NCBI RefSeq assembly: GCF_021261315.1 | Contig: NZ_JAJSAX010000002.1 | Location: 372,001 to 436,000 of the forward strand | Direction of reading: 5' to 3' | DNA length: 64,000 nt | DNA from: Epilithonimonas sp. JDS | GTDB lineage: Bacteria; Bacteroidota; Bacteroidia; Flavobacteriales; Weeksellaceae | Shown here: in pieces, positions 15,804-23,749 of the stretch | How positions within the stretch are numbered: the first letter of the stretch is position 1 | Layout: the number at the start of each line of letters is the position of its first letter | Translations under genes and position numbers: made by a program | Notes under the pieces: model-generated | What the model was told of the DNA's origin: nothing | Database searches by the model: none | What the model saw: only the letters and a program-made list of their open reading frames with translations

Positions 15804-15904
15804 AAAACCACAAAGTCACGAAGTTTTTCACAAAGAACACAAAGAATTTTTATGCTTAGAAAACTTGTGAACTTTGTACAGAACCTTTGTGCCTTTGTGG
15901 TTAA
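15804..15904. repeat. CACAAAG inverted-repeat element, copy 1
   Basis: Ends are the perfect inverted repeat AACCACAAAG (15806-15815) and CTTTGTGGTT (15893-15902). The interior repeats the words CACAAAG and CTTTGTG several times. The same design is at 23614-23744. It fills the gap between the TonB receptor gene and prmA. Confidence 0.75.
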
Positions 15905-15907
15905 AAA

Positions 15908-17707
15908 TTAATTCATCTTAATTTGATAAGTAAATCCTATGTGGAACCATCTTCCCGGCATTGGAACCAGATTTGTTTCCACATATTTTGTATTCGTCAA
16001 GTTGTTGATTAAGACATAGAAATTAAGGTCTTTGTATCGGAAATTGATTTGCTCATCCAAGACATTATAACTTCCAAGATACACACGTTCTGAGTATTTA
16101 TAAATCAATTGATTGCTGAAATACTTCAAGAATTTCACATCCACTTGCGCCACAAACTGATGTCTCAGATTCTGTAAAGAATATCTCGAATCTTCTTTAT
16201 CCAAGTCTTGATTATCAAGATAAGTATAACCAAATCGATAATTTAAAAACGAAAATAATTGATGTTTAAGTTCTACTTCAAAACCTTTCAGGTTGATTCT
16301 CGCAACATTCTCAGCTTTCCACGGACTTGTCGGCGTTTCTTTTTGCCAATCGATTCCTTCTTTTGTATTTCGGATGAAACCGCTGACTTTCGCCAATATT
16401 TTTTCATTTTGGAATCGATAGCCTAATTCTGATGAGATGGCAGACTCAGGGACCAGGTTTGGATTTCCAATTTCCGCCGGACTCACGTAATACAAATCCG
16501 TGAAAGTCGGAATCCTGAAACCTTTGGAAACCGCTCCAAAAACTTTGTGATTAGGATTGAAGATAAACCCAACATCCATTCCCGGATAAAAGAAATTCCG
16601 CCCCGAATAATTCGCCCAACTTGCTCCCGGATTGACTTCAAATTTCTGATTAAAGAATTTGAACTGATGGTCAAAAAATACCTGCGTCACATCACGCTCT
16701 CTGTCGCCCAAATTACTGCTTGCAAGAAATTCTTTTCTGTAATCAACACCAATTCCTGTGGTTCCAAGTGAGGATTCGTAAGTCGCATTTACCGTTCCGC
16801 CGATATTATTTCCAATGTGCATATTTCTGTAATACGACGGATTTTGACGGATGAAAAGATACACATCCTGCCCTCGTCGCCAATAAACACTGGAGTTAAT
16901 CGACAGTTTATCAAACTTTTGCTCATACTGCAAACTCACCACAGAAGCCTGCGTCTCCTCATATTGATTGATGGCGGTTGGCGATGCGTAAAATCCATTC
17001 GCCCCAAATTTCTTCTCAGAAAAACCAGCCTGCAAACTCAGACTTCCATCATTCAGTTTTAATTTATTCTGATAAAAAAAGTTTCTGATTTGATAATCTG
17101 TATTGTAGCGGTAACCGTCCGAAGCGCCATTGCTAATCGTAAAAAGATTCGTGAATTTCTCCGAACCAAAAGTTGCAGACGCCGACAAATCGTAAGTTTT
17201 GAAATCACCGCCTTGCGCTTTTATCGTCACTTGTTCTTCGGAAGATGATTTGGTGACGATGTTGATGACACCCGCGTAGACATTCTGTCCATAGAGTTTT
17301 GCCGATGAACCTTTCATTATTTCAACTCTTTCCACCGCCGAAATATCAAACGGAAGATTGAAGGTATTATGACCAGTCTGCGAATCATTCATCCTGATGC
17401 CATTCACCAAAATCAAAACCTGCTCAAACGAACTTCCCCGAATCGTAATATCACTCTGAACACCATTCGAACCTCGCCTTTTGATATCCAGCCCCGAGTG
17501 GAATTGCAACAATTCATCGATGCTGGTCGCAGGGCTATTCTGGATTTGTTGCTTGGTGATGACCGTCACATTTTCGTTCACATCATTATAAGGAATCGAT
17601 GAAAACCGACCTTGTAAATTCACCTCATCGATTTCATTTTCCTTATTCTGTGCAAATCCATTGATTGACAAAACAACCATTGACAAAGCCGTTATAATTC
17701 TTTTCAT
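15908..17707 (-). CDS. TonB-dependent outer-membrane receptor (BtuB/FepA-like)
   Basis: Outer-membrane active transporter of 599 residues. Signal peptide MKRIITALSMVVLSINGFAQ, then a short TonB-box-like acidic stretch (ENEIDEVNLQG). The plug domain runs to about residue 155: NVTVITKQQIQNSPATSIDE, IRGSSFEQVLILVNGIRMND, VERVEIMKGSSAKLYGQNVY, AGVINIVTK. The rest is a 22-stranded barrel ending in an aromatic strand (GRWFHIGFTYQIKMN). There is no carboxypeptidase-like N-terminal domain and no SusD partner, so a siderophore, haem or cobalamin ligand is more likely than a glycan, but the ligand cannot be told. Confidence 0.92.
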   Translation of the reverse strand: MKRIITALSMVVLSINGFAQNKENEIDEVNLQGRFSSIPYNDVNENVTVITKQQIQNSPATSIDELLQFHSGLDIKRRGSNGVQSDITIRGSSFEQVLILVNGIRMNDSQTGHNTFNLPFDISAVERVEIMKGSSAKLYGQNVYAGVINIVTKSSSEEQVTIKAQGGDFKTYDLSASATFGSEKFTNLFTISNGASDGYRYNTDYQIRNFFYQNKLKLNDGSLSLQAGFSEKKFGANGFYASPTAINQYEETQASVVSLQYEQKFDKLSINSSVYWRRGQDVYLFIRQNPSYYRNMHIGNNIGGTVNATYESSLGTTGIGVDYRKEFLASSNLGDRERDVTQVFFDHQFKFFNQKFEVNPGASWANYSGRNFFYPGMDVGFIFNPNHKVFGAVSKGFRIPTFTDLYYVSPAEIGNPNLVPESAISSELGYRFQNEKILAKVSGFIRNTKEGIDWQKETPTSPWKAENVARINLKGFEVELKHQLFSFLNYRFGYTYLDNQDLDKEDSRYSLQNLRHQFVAQVDVKFLKYFSNQLIYKYSERVYLGSYNVLDEQINFRYKDLNFYVLINNLTNTKYVETNLVPMPGRWFHIGFTYQIKMN

Positions 17708-17736
17708 AGTTTAATTTCCTTTCAGATAATTGGCGG

Positions 17737-17744
17737 CAAATATA
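17737..17744 (-). promoter_or_regulatory. -7 promoter box for the TonB receptor gene
   Basis: Reverse strand TATATTTG, exact TAnnTTTG match, 30 bases upstream of the start. A TTG (17768-17770) lies 23 bases further up, slightly long for a -33 element. No Fur-like palindrome was recognised. Confidence 0.45.
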
Positions 17745-17837
17745 GAGATAAGGCTTGTTTTGAAAATCAATTAATCGGGAAAAATTATATGATTAATAGC
17801 ATCTTACGTGAACCGATGTTTTGAAATCGAAAATACT

Positions 17838-18240
17838 GGTTTTACCCGGTTCCAAAGTATCCGGAACAGGTCATACAAGTATCTGCAGCAGGCTGTATAA
17901 GTGCCAAACGACACTTCTATAAATGGTAATCGACACTTCGGAACTACCTTTAACCACTTCCATAAATACCTGGACACACGTATGTAAGTGGCTTAAACCG
18001 GTTATGCAAGTGGTCGTCGGCACTTCGGAACCTGTTGCAACCACTTGCATAACCACTCTCAACCATTTCAGAACCAGGTAGCCACAGGTTAGGAACCACC
18101 TTTAACCGGTTGGTCAAGTGGTCTTGGGTGCTTCGGAACCGGCTGCAACCACTTACATAACCGCCGGCAACCATTTCCGAACCAGGTATACCCAGGTTCA
18201 GAACCACCCTTACCCCCCTTCGGAACCACCCCTCTGGAGA
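17838..18240. repeat. Modular non-coding repeat island
   Basis: About 400 bases, visibly richer in G and C than the flanks, built from recurring words such as CTTCGGAACC, AACCACTT, CAAGTGGT and GAACCAGGT. The word TTCGGAAC recurs with its C at 17939, 18026, 18134 and 18221, giving steps of 87, 108 and 87 bases. A perfect 14-base inverted repeat GGTTATGCAAGTGG (18000-18013) / CCACTTGCATAACC (18041-18054) lies inside. Reading frames through it (the longest on the reverse strand from 18342 to 17950) simply repeat the same 36-residue unit and have no coding character I trust. The rest of the 17708-18565 gap is AT-rich and holds only promoter sequence. Confidence 0.75.
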
Positions 18241-18453
18241 TTTACGAATATGCTGTATTGCCCTACCACAAATGAATTCGGAATGTTTAATGATTTTAAT
18301 CTGAATAAATATTTTGTCGTGACATAAATAGAAAAACCACATCCTTTTGGGACTTAAAAAAACATATATATTTAATTCCAGTTTGCGCGTTTGCGATAAA
18401 AACTACACCATTAATTAATCCAAAATCATATTCTAAAACGATTTAATTTTCCG

Positions 18454-18461
18454 TAATTTTG
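18454..18461 (+). promoter_or_regulatory. -7 promoter box for uvrA
   Basis: TAATTTTG, exact TAnnTTTG match, about 105 bases before the uvrA ATG. The leader contains the tandem words TCTAATATCTA (18531-18561). Confidence 0.4.
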
Positions 18462-18526
18462 TGGGTCTCATTTTTTTGAGAAATTTAAAATATTTCAACA
18501 TATATTTTTAAAAAAGCATTTGATTA

Positions 18527-18561
18527 TTAGTCTAATATCTAAGGTCTAATATCTAACATCT
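18527..18561. repeat. Short TCTAATATCTAA tandem words
   Basis: The stretch TCTAATATCTAAGG is followed by TCTAATATCTAACATCTA just before uvrA. Similar words appear at 24636-24663 and 40890-40930, always beside a gene end or start. Confidence 0.5.
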
Positions 18562-18565
18562 ACCT

Positions 18566-21352
18566 ATGGCTACAACAACCGACATCGATATCAAGAAATT
18601 TCTTTTCGTTAAAAACGCACACCTTAACAACCTGAAACACATAGACGTTCTCATCCCGAAGAACAAACTGATTGTGATTACAGGCGTCTCGGGAAGTGGA
18701 AAATCCTCACTGGCTTTCGACACCATTTATGCCGAAGGACAGAGGCGTTATGTGGAAAGTTTGAGTTCCTACGCGCGTCAGTTTTTGGGAAAATTGGAAA
18801 AACCAAAAATCGATGACATCAAAGGTTTGGCGCCATCAATTGCGATTCAGCAAAAGGTGATTTCTTCCAATCCGCGTTCTACGGTTGGAACTTCTACGGA
18901 GATTTATGATTATATGAAATTGTTCTTTGCGCGTGTTGGCCGAACTTATTCCCCGATTTCCGGTGAAGAAGTGAAGAAAGACAGCGTGACGAACGTGATT
19001 GATTTCATTAAGAATTCAAAGAAAGATTCGACGTTTTTGCTTTTAGCACCATTGAAATTTGACGCCGAGAATTTTGCCGAGCAACTGAAAACCTTGAAAG
19101 TTTCCGGATTTACAAGATTAGAAGTGAACGGAAATGTCGCTGGAATAGAGGATTTGGAAAGTTTCGGATTTGTGCCGGAGAAAGATATGACGATTAATTT
19201 GGTCATCGACAGATTCAGCTATGAGGAAGATGAGAGCTTTCTTCAGAGATTGGCAGATTCTATCCAGATGGCTTTCTACGAAGGTCACGGCTATTGCTCT
19301 TTGAAAAATACAGACACTGAAAAAGTACGGGATTTCTCGAATAAATTTGAATTGGACGGCATTGTTTTCAATGAGCCAACCGTTCATTATTTCAGTTTTA
19401 ATAATCCTTACGGCGCCTGCCCGACTTGCGAAGGTTATGGAAAAGTGATTGGAATTGATGAAGATTTGGTGATTCCGAACAAAAACCTGTCGCTTCACGA
19501 AGATGCAGTCGCGTCTTGGCGTGGCGAAAGTATGAGCGAATGGAAAAAGGATTTCATTAAAAAGAACAAAGATTTCCCTATTCATAAGCCTTACCACCAA
19601 TTGACCAAAGAACAGAAACAGCTACTTTGGAGAGGTGACAAAACGAAAACCTTCCCGAGCATTGATAATTTCTTCAAAATGCTGGAGGAAAATCTTTATA
19701 AAATCCAGTACCGCGTGATGCTTTCCCGCTACCGTGGGAAAACGCTTTGCCCGACTTGCGAAGGCTTAAGATTGAGAGAAGAAACCAGCTGGGTGAAAAT
19801 CGATGGACACAATATTCAGTCGTTCATCGAATTACCTTTGGATGAATTTCTTCCATTAATCAAATCTTTAAAACTTAACGAGCACGATAGAGAAATCGCC
19901 AAACGACTGACCTACGAAATCGAAACCCGATTGGAGTTTTTGACTAAAGTTGGTCTCGGTTATTTAACTTTAAACAGAACTTCGAATACACTTTCCGGTG
20001 GAGAAAGTCAGCGAATCAACTTGGCGACCAGTTTGGGAAGTTCTTTGGTTGGTTCGATTTATATTTTGGATGAGCCGAGTATTGGATTACATTCCCGAGA
20101 TACCGAAAATCTGATTGGTGTTTTGAAGCAACTCAGAGATTTAGGAAATACCGTTATCGTTGTAGAACACGATGAAGATGTGATGAAATCTGCGGACCAC
20201 ATTATCGATATTGGACCGGAAGCAGGTTATCTTGGTGGTGACTTGGTTTTCAACGGAAGTTATGACGAGATGATGAAATCCGATACGCTGACCGCAAAAT
20301 ATCTGAGTGGCGAAATGGAAATCGAAGTCCCTAAAAAGCGTAGAAAAACTAAAGAATATATCGCCATAAAAGGTGCGCGTCAAAACAATTTGAAGAATAT
20401 CGACGTGAATGTTCCATTGGAATGTTTGACCGTCATCACAGGTGTTTCCGGAAGTGGAAAATCGACTTTGATGAAAGAAGTGATGACAAACGCCATTCAA
20501 ATCCAACTCGGAATGGGTGGAAAAAAAGCGGATTATGACTCCGTTGAGTTTCCTTCAAAACTGATTCAAAACATCGAATTGATTGACCAAAATCCAATTG
20601 GAAAATCGTCCCGTTCCAATCCAGTCACTTACCTGAAAGCTTACGACGACATCCGTGACCTTTTTGCAAAACAGAAATCGGCGAAAGTTCAGGGATTGAA
20701 GCCAAAACATTTCTCCTTCAATGTGGACGGCGGACGTTGCGACGAGTGTAAAGGTGATGGCGTTATCACCGTATCAATGCAGTTTATGGCAGACATCGAG
20801 CTGGAATGTGAACATTGCCACGGCACGCGTTTCAAAAAAGAAATCCTTGAAATCAAATACGACGAGAAAAATATTTCCGACATTCTTCATATGACGGTTG
20901 ACGAGGCTTTGGAATTCTTCTCAGAAAACCACGAAGAAAAAATCGCGACCAAAATAAAACCTTTGCAGGACGTTGGTTTGGGTTATCTTCAACTCGGGCA
21001 ATCCTCTTCTACTCTTTCCGGAGGCGAAGCGCAGAGAGTGAAACTGGCATCGTTCCTTGTAAAAGGTGTGACAACCGATAAAACGCTTTTCGTCTTTGAT
21101 GAACCTTCGACAGGATTGCATTTCCACGACATCAAAAAATTATTGAAATCCCTTCAGGCCTTGATAGAACTCGGACATTCGGTTGTCGTGATTGAGCATC
21201 AGCCAGATATTATGAAAACCGCAGATTACATCATCGACATCGGACCGAATGCCGGAAAATACGGTGGCGAAGTTGTTTTTGCCGGAACGCCGGAGGATTT
21301 GGTGAAGGTGAAAGGTTCTGCTACTGCGAAATATATTGCGGAGAAGTTGTAA
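18566..21352 (+). CDS. uvrA: Excinuclease ABC subunit A
   Basis: Damage-recognition ATPase of nucleotide excision repair, 928 residues, close to the usual 940. Two ABC modules: Walker A GVSGSGKSSLAFDTIYAEG near residue 42 and GVSGSGKSTLMKEV near residue 635. ABC signatures are LSGGESQRINLATSL and LSGGEAQRVKLASFL; Walker B regions are YILDEPSIGLH and FVFDEPSTGLH. Zinc-binding cysteines are CPTCEGYGKV, CPTCEGLRLR and the conserved CDECKGDG...CEHCHGTRF finger. The ATG is followed by ATTTDIDIKKFLFVKNAHLN, the normal start of Bacteroidota UvrA. An SOS box was not recognised. Confidence 0.98.
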   Translation: MATTTDIDIKKFLFVKNAHLNNLKHIDVLIPKNKLIVITGVSGSGKSSLAFDTIYAEGQRRYVESLSSYARQFLGKLEKPKIDDIKGLAPSIAIQQKVISSNPRSTVGTSTEIYDYMKLFFARVGRTYSPISGEEVKKDSVTNVIDFIKNSKKDSTFLLLAPLKFDAENFAEQLKTLKVSGFTRLEVNGNVAGIEDLESFGFVPEKDMTINLVIDRFSYEEDESFLQRLADSIQMAFYEGHGYCSLKNTDTEKVRDFSNKFELDGIVFNEPTVHYFSFNNPYGACPTCEGYGKVIGIDEDLVIPNKNLSLHEDAVASWRGESMSEWKKDFIKKNKDFPIHKPYHQLTKEQKQLLWRGDKTKTFPSIDNFFKMLEENLYKIQYRVMLSRYRGKTLCPTCEGLRLREETSWVKIDGHNIQSFIELPLDEFLPLIKSLKLNEHDREIAKRLTYEIETRLEFLTKVGLGYLTLNRTSNTLSGGESQRINLATSLGSSLVGSIYILDEPSIGLHSRDTENLIGVLKQLRDLGNTVIVVEHDEDVMKSADHIIDIGPEAGYLGGDLVFNGSYDEMMKSDTLTAKYLSGEMEIEVPKKRRKTKEYIAIKGARQNNLKNIDVNVPLECLTVITGVSGSGKSTLMKEVMTNAIQIQLGMGGKKADYDSVEFPSKLIQNIELIDQNPIGKSSRSNPVTYLKAYDDIRDLFAKQKSAKVQGLKPKHFSFNVDGGRCDECKGDGVITVSMQFMADIELECEHCHGTRFKKEILEIKYDEKNISDILHMTVDEALEFFSENHEEKIATKIKPLQDVGLGYLQLGQSSSTLSGGEAQRVKLASFLVKGVTTDKTLFVFDEPSTGLHFHDIKKLLKSLQALIELGHSVVVIEHQPDIMKTADYIIDIGPNAGKYGGEVVFAGTPEDLVKVKGSATAKYIAEKL

Positions 21353-21362
21353 AACCACAGAC

Positions 21363-21386
21363 TTATCCACAAAAAAATGTGGATAA
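21363..21386. promoter_or_regulatory. Inverted pair of perfect DnaA-box sequences
   Basis: TTATCCACA at 21363-21371 and its reverse complement TGTGGATAA at 21378-21386, separated by six A. Each half is identical to the strongest E. coli DnaA box. Together they form a 9-bp hairpin that could also be read as a weak terminator for uvrA, but no T run follows. No other boxes were noticed nearby, so this is not evidence of an origin by itself. Confidence 0.45.
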
Positions 21387-21466
21387 CTACGAAACTTTAA
21401 CATTTAGTTTACATTTCGTATTGTTTTTCTTTCTAAATTTACATCAATAAGATTAAGGAAATCGTT

Positions 21467-21517
21467 ATGAAAACTTATCTATTTTCAATCAGAATCACTC
21501 AAATTTATTTGATATAA
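21467..21517 (+). CDS. Possible 16-residue small ORF after uvrA
   Basis: ATG to TAA reads MKTYLFSIRITQIYLI. It is preceded by AAGGAAATCGTT, a purine-rich stretch, and followed five bases later by a strong terminator. It sits in the 170-base stretch between uvrA and that terminator. No homologue is known to me and it may be chance. Confidence 0.25.
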   Translation: MKTYLFSIRITQIYLI

Positions 21518-21522
21518 AAATC

Positions 21523-21552
21523 AAAGGATAGCACTGTCGGCTATCCTTTTTT
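21523..21552 (+). terminator. Intrinsic terminator downstream of uvrA
   Basis: Perfect 10-bp stem AAAGGATAGC/GCTATCCTTT (21523-21532 with 21540-21549), 7-base loop, T run to 21552. Confidence 0.9.
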
Positions 21553-21592
21553 GTTGTTGTTTAACTAAAAAAATGAGATGTCTTTATCTATT

Positions 21593-21621
21593 GAGCCGGC
21601 TCCTAAAGAGTCGGTTCTTTT
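21593..21621 (+). terminator. Second hairpin, forward orientation
   Basis: Stem GAGCCGGCTC/GAGTCGGTTC (21593-21602 with 21608-21617), complete when G-U pairs are allowed on the forward strand, followed by TTTT. Possibly a back-up terminator or the end of a small RNA between 21553 and 21593. Confidence 0.5.
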
Positions 21622-21632
21622 GTGCTATCAAA

Positions 21633-21663
21633 TAAAAAAGACTGTCTCTTTCGAAACAGTCTT
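21633..21663 (-). terminator. Terminator after the YceI-family gene
   Basis: Stem AAGACTGT/ACAGTCTT (21639-21646 with 21656-21663) and a T run on the reverse strand, 23 bases after the stop at 21686. Confidence 0.85.
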
Positions 21664-21685
21664 CTCCTTTTCACTTTTAAATCTA

Positions 21686-22354
21686 TTATTTAGCAGCATT
21701 TACGTTGATGCCAATTTCGATGTCTTTGCTAATCATCCATTCTGCCGGGTCAGTTTCGTCTGTCCCGAATTTGATTCCCCAATCAGTTCTGTTCACTGTA
21801 AATTTAGCTTCTACAGCCGCTTTACCTTCCGTTACAGTTACTTTTGCAGGGAAAGAAACGTTCAGCGTTTTTCCAAGCAAAGTCAGGTTTCCGCTCACGG
21901 TTTTGTTAGAACCTGCTACAGCATCTTTTGGAAGTTCTCCCGCCAAATCCGCTACAGAAGTGATTTTGAAATCAGCAGTTGGATTTTTGGTCACGTTGAA
22001 GAAATCTTCATTTTTCAAGTGTGCTTCCAGGTCAGCCGGCTTTTTGTCCGCTTCAGTTACAGATGCCGGGTCTACTTTCAAAGTCGTCATATCGATTACG
22101 AAATCTCCGGAGGTCACAGCATTGTCAGCAACCGTTATTTCGCCAGATTTCAGGTTCAAAGTTCCCCATCTTGGTGCGAAACCACCTTTGTGGAAAGCTT
22201 TCCAGTTCACGTTGGACGTTGCCAAATCTACTTTGTAAGCATCTCCTGTTTTCGCTGCAACTTCTTGCGCGTCTTTCACAGTTTCTTTTTTGTCATTACA
22301 AGCAGTGAACAATAATGCAGCTCCTGCAAATGCCAATACGGTTAATTTTTTCAT
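21686..22354 (-). CDS. YceI-family lipoprotein
   Basis: Lipocalin-like YceI domain protein of 222 residues. MKKLTVLAFAGAALLFTAC is a lipoprotein signal with Cys19. The YceI beta-barrel spans about residues 40-220, with DLATSNVNWKAFH at the start, GDFVIDMTTLKV, LEAHLKNEDFFNVTKNPTAD (the family's conserved H-L-x-x-x-D/E-F-F segment) and VNRTDWGIKFG near the end. YceI proteins bind long isoprenoid or amphiphilic ligands in the periplasm; the ligand here is unknown. Monocistronic, with a -7 box 35 bases upstream and its own terminator. Confidence 0.93.
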   Translation of the reverse strand: MKKLTVLAFAGAALLFTACNDKKETVKDAQEVAAKTGDAYKVDLATSNVNWKAFHKGGFAPRWGTLNLKSGEITVADNAVTSGDFVIDMTTLKVDPASVTEADKKPADLEAHLKNEDFFNVTKNPTADFKITSVADLAGELPKDAVAGSNKTVSGNLTLLGKTLNVSFPAKVTVTEGKAAVEAKFTVNRTDWGIKFGTDETDPAEWMISKDIEIGINVNAAK

Positions 22355-22388
22355 AGAAAATTATTTTGATTAAACTTTTTTAGTGCAG

Positions 22389-22396
22389 CAAAAATA
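22389..22396 (-). promoter_or_regulatory. -7 promoter box for the YceI gene
   Basis: Reverse strand TATTTTTG, exact TAnnTTTG match, 35 bases before the start codon. Confidence 0.45.
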
Positions 22397-22457
22397 AGAC
22401 CTTAAATAAAGAACAGACCTTGATGTACATCAAGAAAGGTATAACTTACATTTATTT

Positions 22458-22522
22458 GGGCAGCTTTTCCGCCTTCCACTCCCTCCCGATTTTACATCGG
22501 GATTCGTTCAAGTCGGGCTGCG
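22458..22522. repeat. GCAGC/GCTGC dispersed repeat, copy 1
   Basis: Runs from GGGCAGCTTTTCCGCC to AGTCGGGCTGCG. The same outer blocks occur at 40958-41037 and 60552-60669. The interior of this copy is short and holds the hairpin CCCGAT/ATCGGG. The remaining parts of the 22355-22725 gap are AT-rich without recognisable features apart from the promoter of the YceI gene. Confidence 0.75.
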
Positions 22523-22725
22523 AAAGATTCAACGTATTAAAACAACTAAAATTTTAACATAATTTCAAAACATTAATAAAAAATGAAATCAAAATCATAA
22601 ATAACTGATTATCAAATAATATTTATTTTTATAAACAATTAAAACTGAATAATATCGGCATCAAATTTGATTCTAAATTTTAACTTAATTAACATTTTTT
22701 AACAACTTAAATTCCATTATCTACA

Positions 22726-23607
22726 ATGAAAAAAACTTTTGCGGAAAAATCAAATCTGTTGGTTTTTCTTGGGAATGCTGCCTTCATCACTACAGCAGTA
22801 TTTTTTTTGAAATCCTGTAACAAAAAATCAGAAAAAGAACAGGCACAAATTTCAAAAGACATCAATTCAGAAGAAATCGTCCCCAACTCAGCAAAAGTAA
22901 TTTCAGCAAAACCCGACGTTCCCGACGACCCGAACAAGCGTTATATTTACCTAACCTTCGACGATGGACCTAACAGAGGAACCAGCAACCTTCTGAAAAT
23001 CACCGAGAAATATCAAATTCCCATCACAGCTTTTGTCGTTGGAAAACACGCGTACGACAGCAAAACCCAATCAAAAGAATTGAAGGAACTGGAAAACAAC
23101 AAACTCGTCGAGATTGCAAATCACAGCTACACGCACGCCTTGAACCGATATTCTGAATTCTACAAAAATCCCGAAAATGTGATTCACGACTTTGACAGAG
23201 CAAGAGACAGCCTGCAATTTAAAAATAAATACGCCAGAACGCCCGGAAGAAACATCTGGAGAACAGCGAACATCAATAATACCGACATCAAAACTTCAAA
23301 ATTGGCAGCAGACGAATTACAACAAGCCGGCTATGTTTTGGTAGGCTGGGATTTGGAATGGAAACCAACTAATGCGATGAAACTGAAAGGCACTCACAAG
23401 GAAATGACAAAACGTGTGGACAGCATCTTCTTCAACGACTTGGAAAAGACTTCCCGCCATTTGGTTTTCCTGACGCACGACCAATATCTTCAAGACGATG
23501 ATTCGGTAAGGGAATTGGATTTGTTCATTTCAGATTTGCAGAACAGCAACCGTTTTGAGTTCCGGAAAATCTCGGAATATCCTAATATTAATGATATCTT
23601 GAAGTAA
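22726..23607 (+). CDS. Polysaccharide deacetylase (NodB-type) lipoprotein
   Basis: Carbohydrate esterase family 4-like protein of 293 residues. An N-terminal hydrophobic stretch ends in LKSC with Cys31, which looks like a lipoprotein signal with a longer than usual n-region. The NodB domain has motif 1 YLTFDDGPNRGT (Asp79 base, Asp80 metal ligand) and motif 2 NHSYTH (metal ligands His133 and His137). Motif 3 is RTPGRNIWR and motif 5 is LVFLTHDQ. Likely removes acetyl groups from cell-surface glycans or peptidoglycan. The gap of 370 bases upstream suggests its own promoter, not identified. Confidence 0.9.
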   Translation: MKKTFAEKSNLLVFLGNAAFITTAVFFLKSCNKKSEKEQAQISKDINSEEIVPNSAKVISAKPDVPDDPNKRYIYLTFDDGPNRGTSNLLKITEKYQIPITAFVVGKHAYDSKTQSKELKELENNKLVEIANHSYTHALNRYSEFYKNPENVIHDFDRARDSLQFKNKYARTPGRNIWRTANINNTDIKTSKLAADELQQAGYVLVGWDLEWKPTNAMKLKGTHKEMTKRVDSIFFNDLEKTSRHLVFLTHDQYLQDDDSVRELDLFISDLQNSNRFEFRKISEYPNINDILK

Positions 23608-23613
23608 TTTTTT

Positions 23614-23744
23614 AAACCACAAAGACACAAAGGTCTTCACAAGGTTCACAATTTTTATTCTTTATGTTTTAAATCGCTTTTATCATATTTCTATGACAAA
23701 AAAACTTTGTGTGCTTCGTGAAAAAACTTTGTGTCTTTGTGGTT
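23614..23744. repeat. CACAAAG inverted-repeat element, copy 2
   Basis: Perfect 18-base inverted ends AACCACAAAGACACAAAG (23615-23632) and CTTTGTGTCTTTGTGGTT (23727-23744), with a second inner word pair GTGTGCTTCGTG. It fills the space between two convergent genes. Confidence 0.8.
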
Positions 23745-23749
23745 AATCT

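Noticed and set aside
17838-18240. CRISPR array
   Set aside because: Repeat words vary, spacing is uneven (87 and 108), and there are no constant-length unique spacers or cas genes.
17950-18342. 130-codon reverse-strand reading frame with a 36-residue internal repeat
   Set aside because: It only translates the DNA repeat island; its first 25 codons are ordinary AT-rich sequence, there is no convincing start, and composition is unlike any gene nearby.
21353-21560. Chromosomal origin of replication
   Set aside because: Only two DnaA-box sequences were seen, with no dnaA, dnaN or other origin-linked gene nearby; kept as an observation only.
21578-22315. 245-codon forward frame antisense to the YceI gene
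   Set aside because: The reverse frame is a clear YceI lipoprotein with signal and conserved motifs; the forward frame is its shadow, phenylalanine- and serine-rich.
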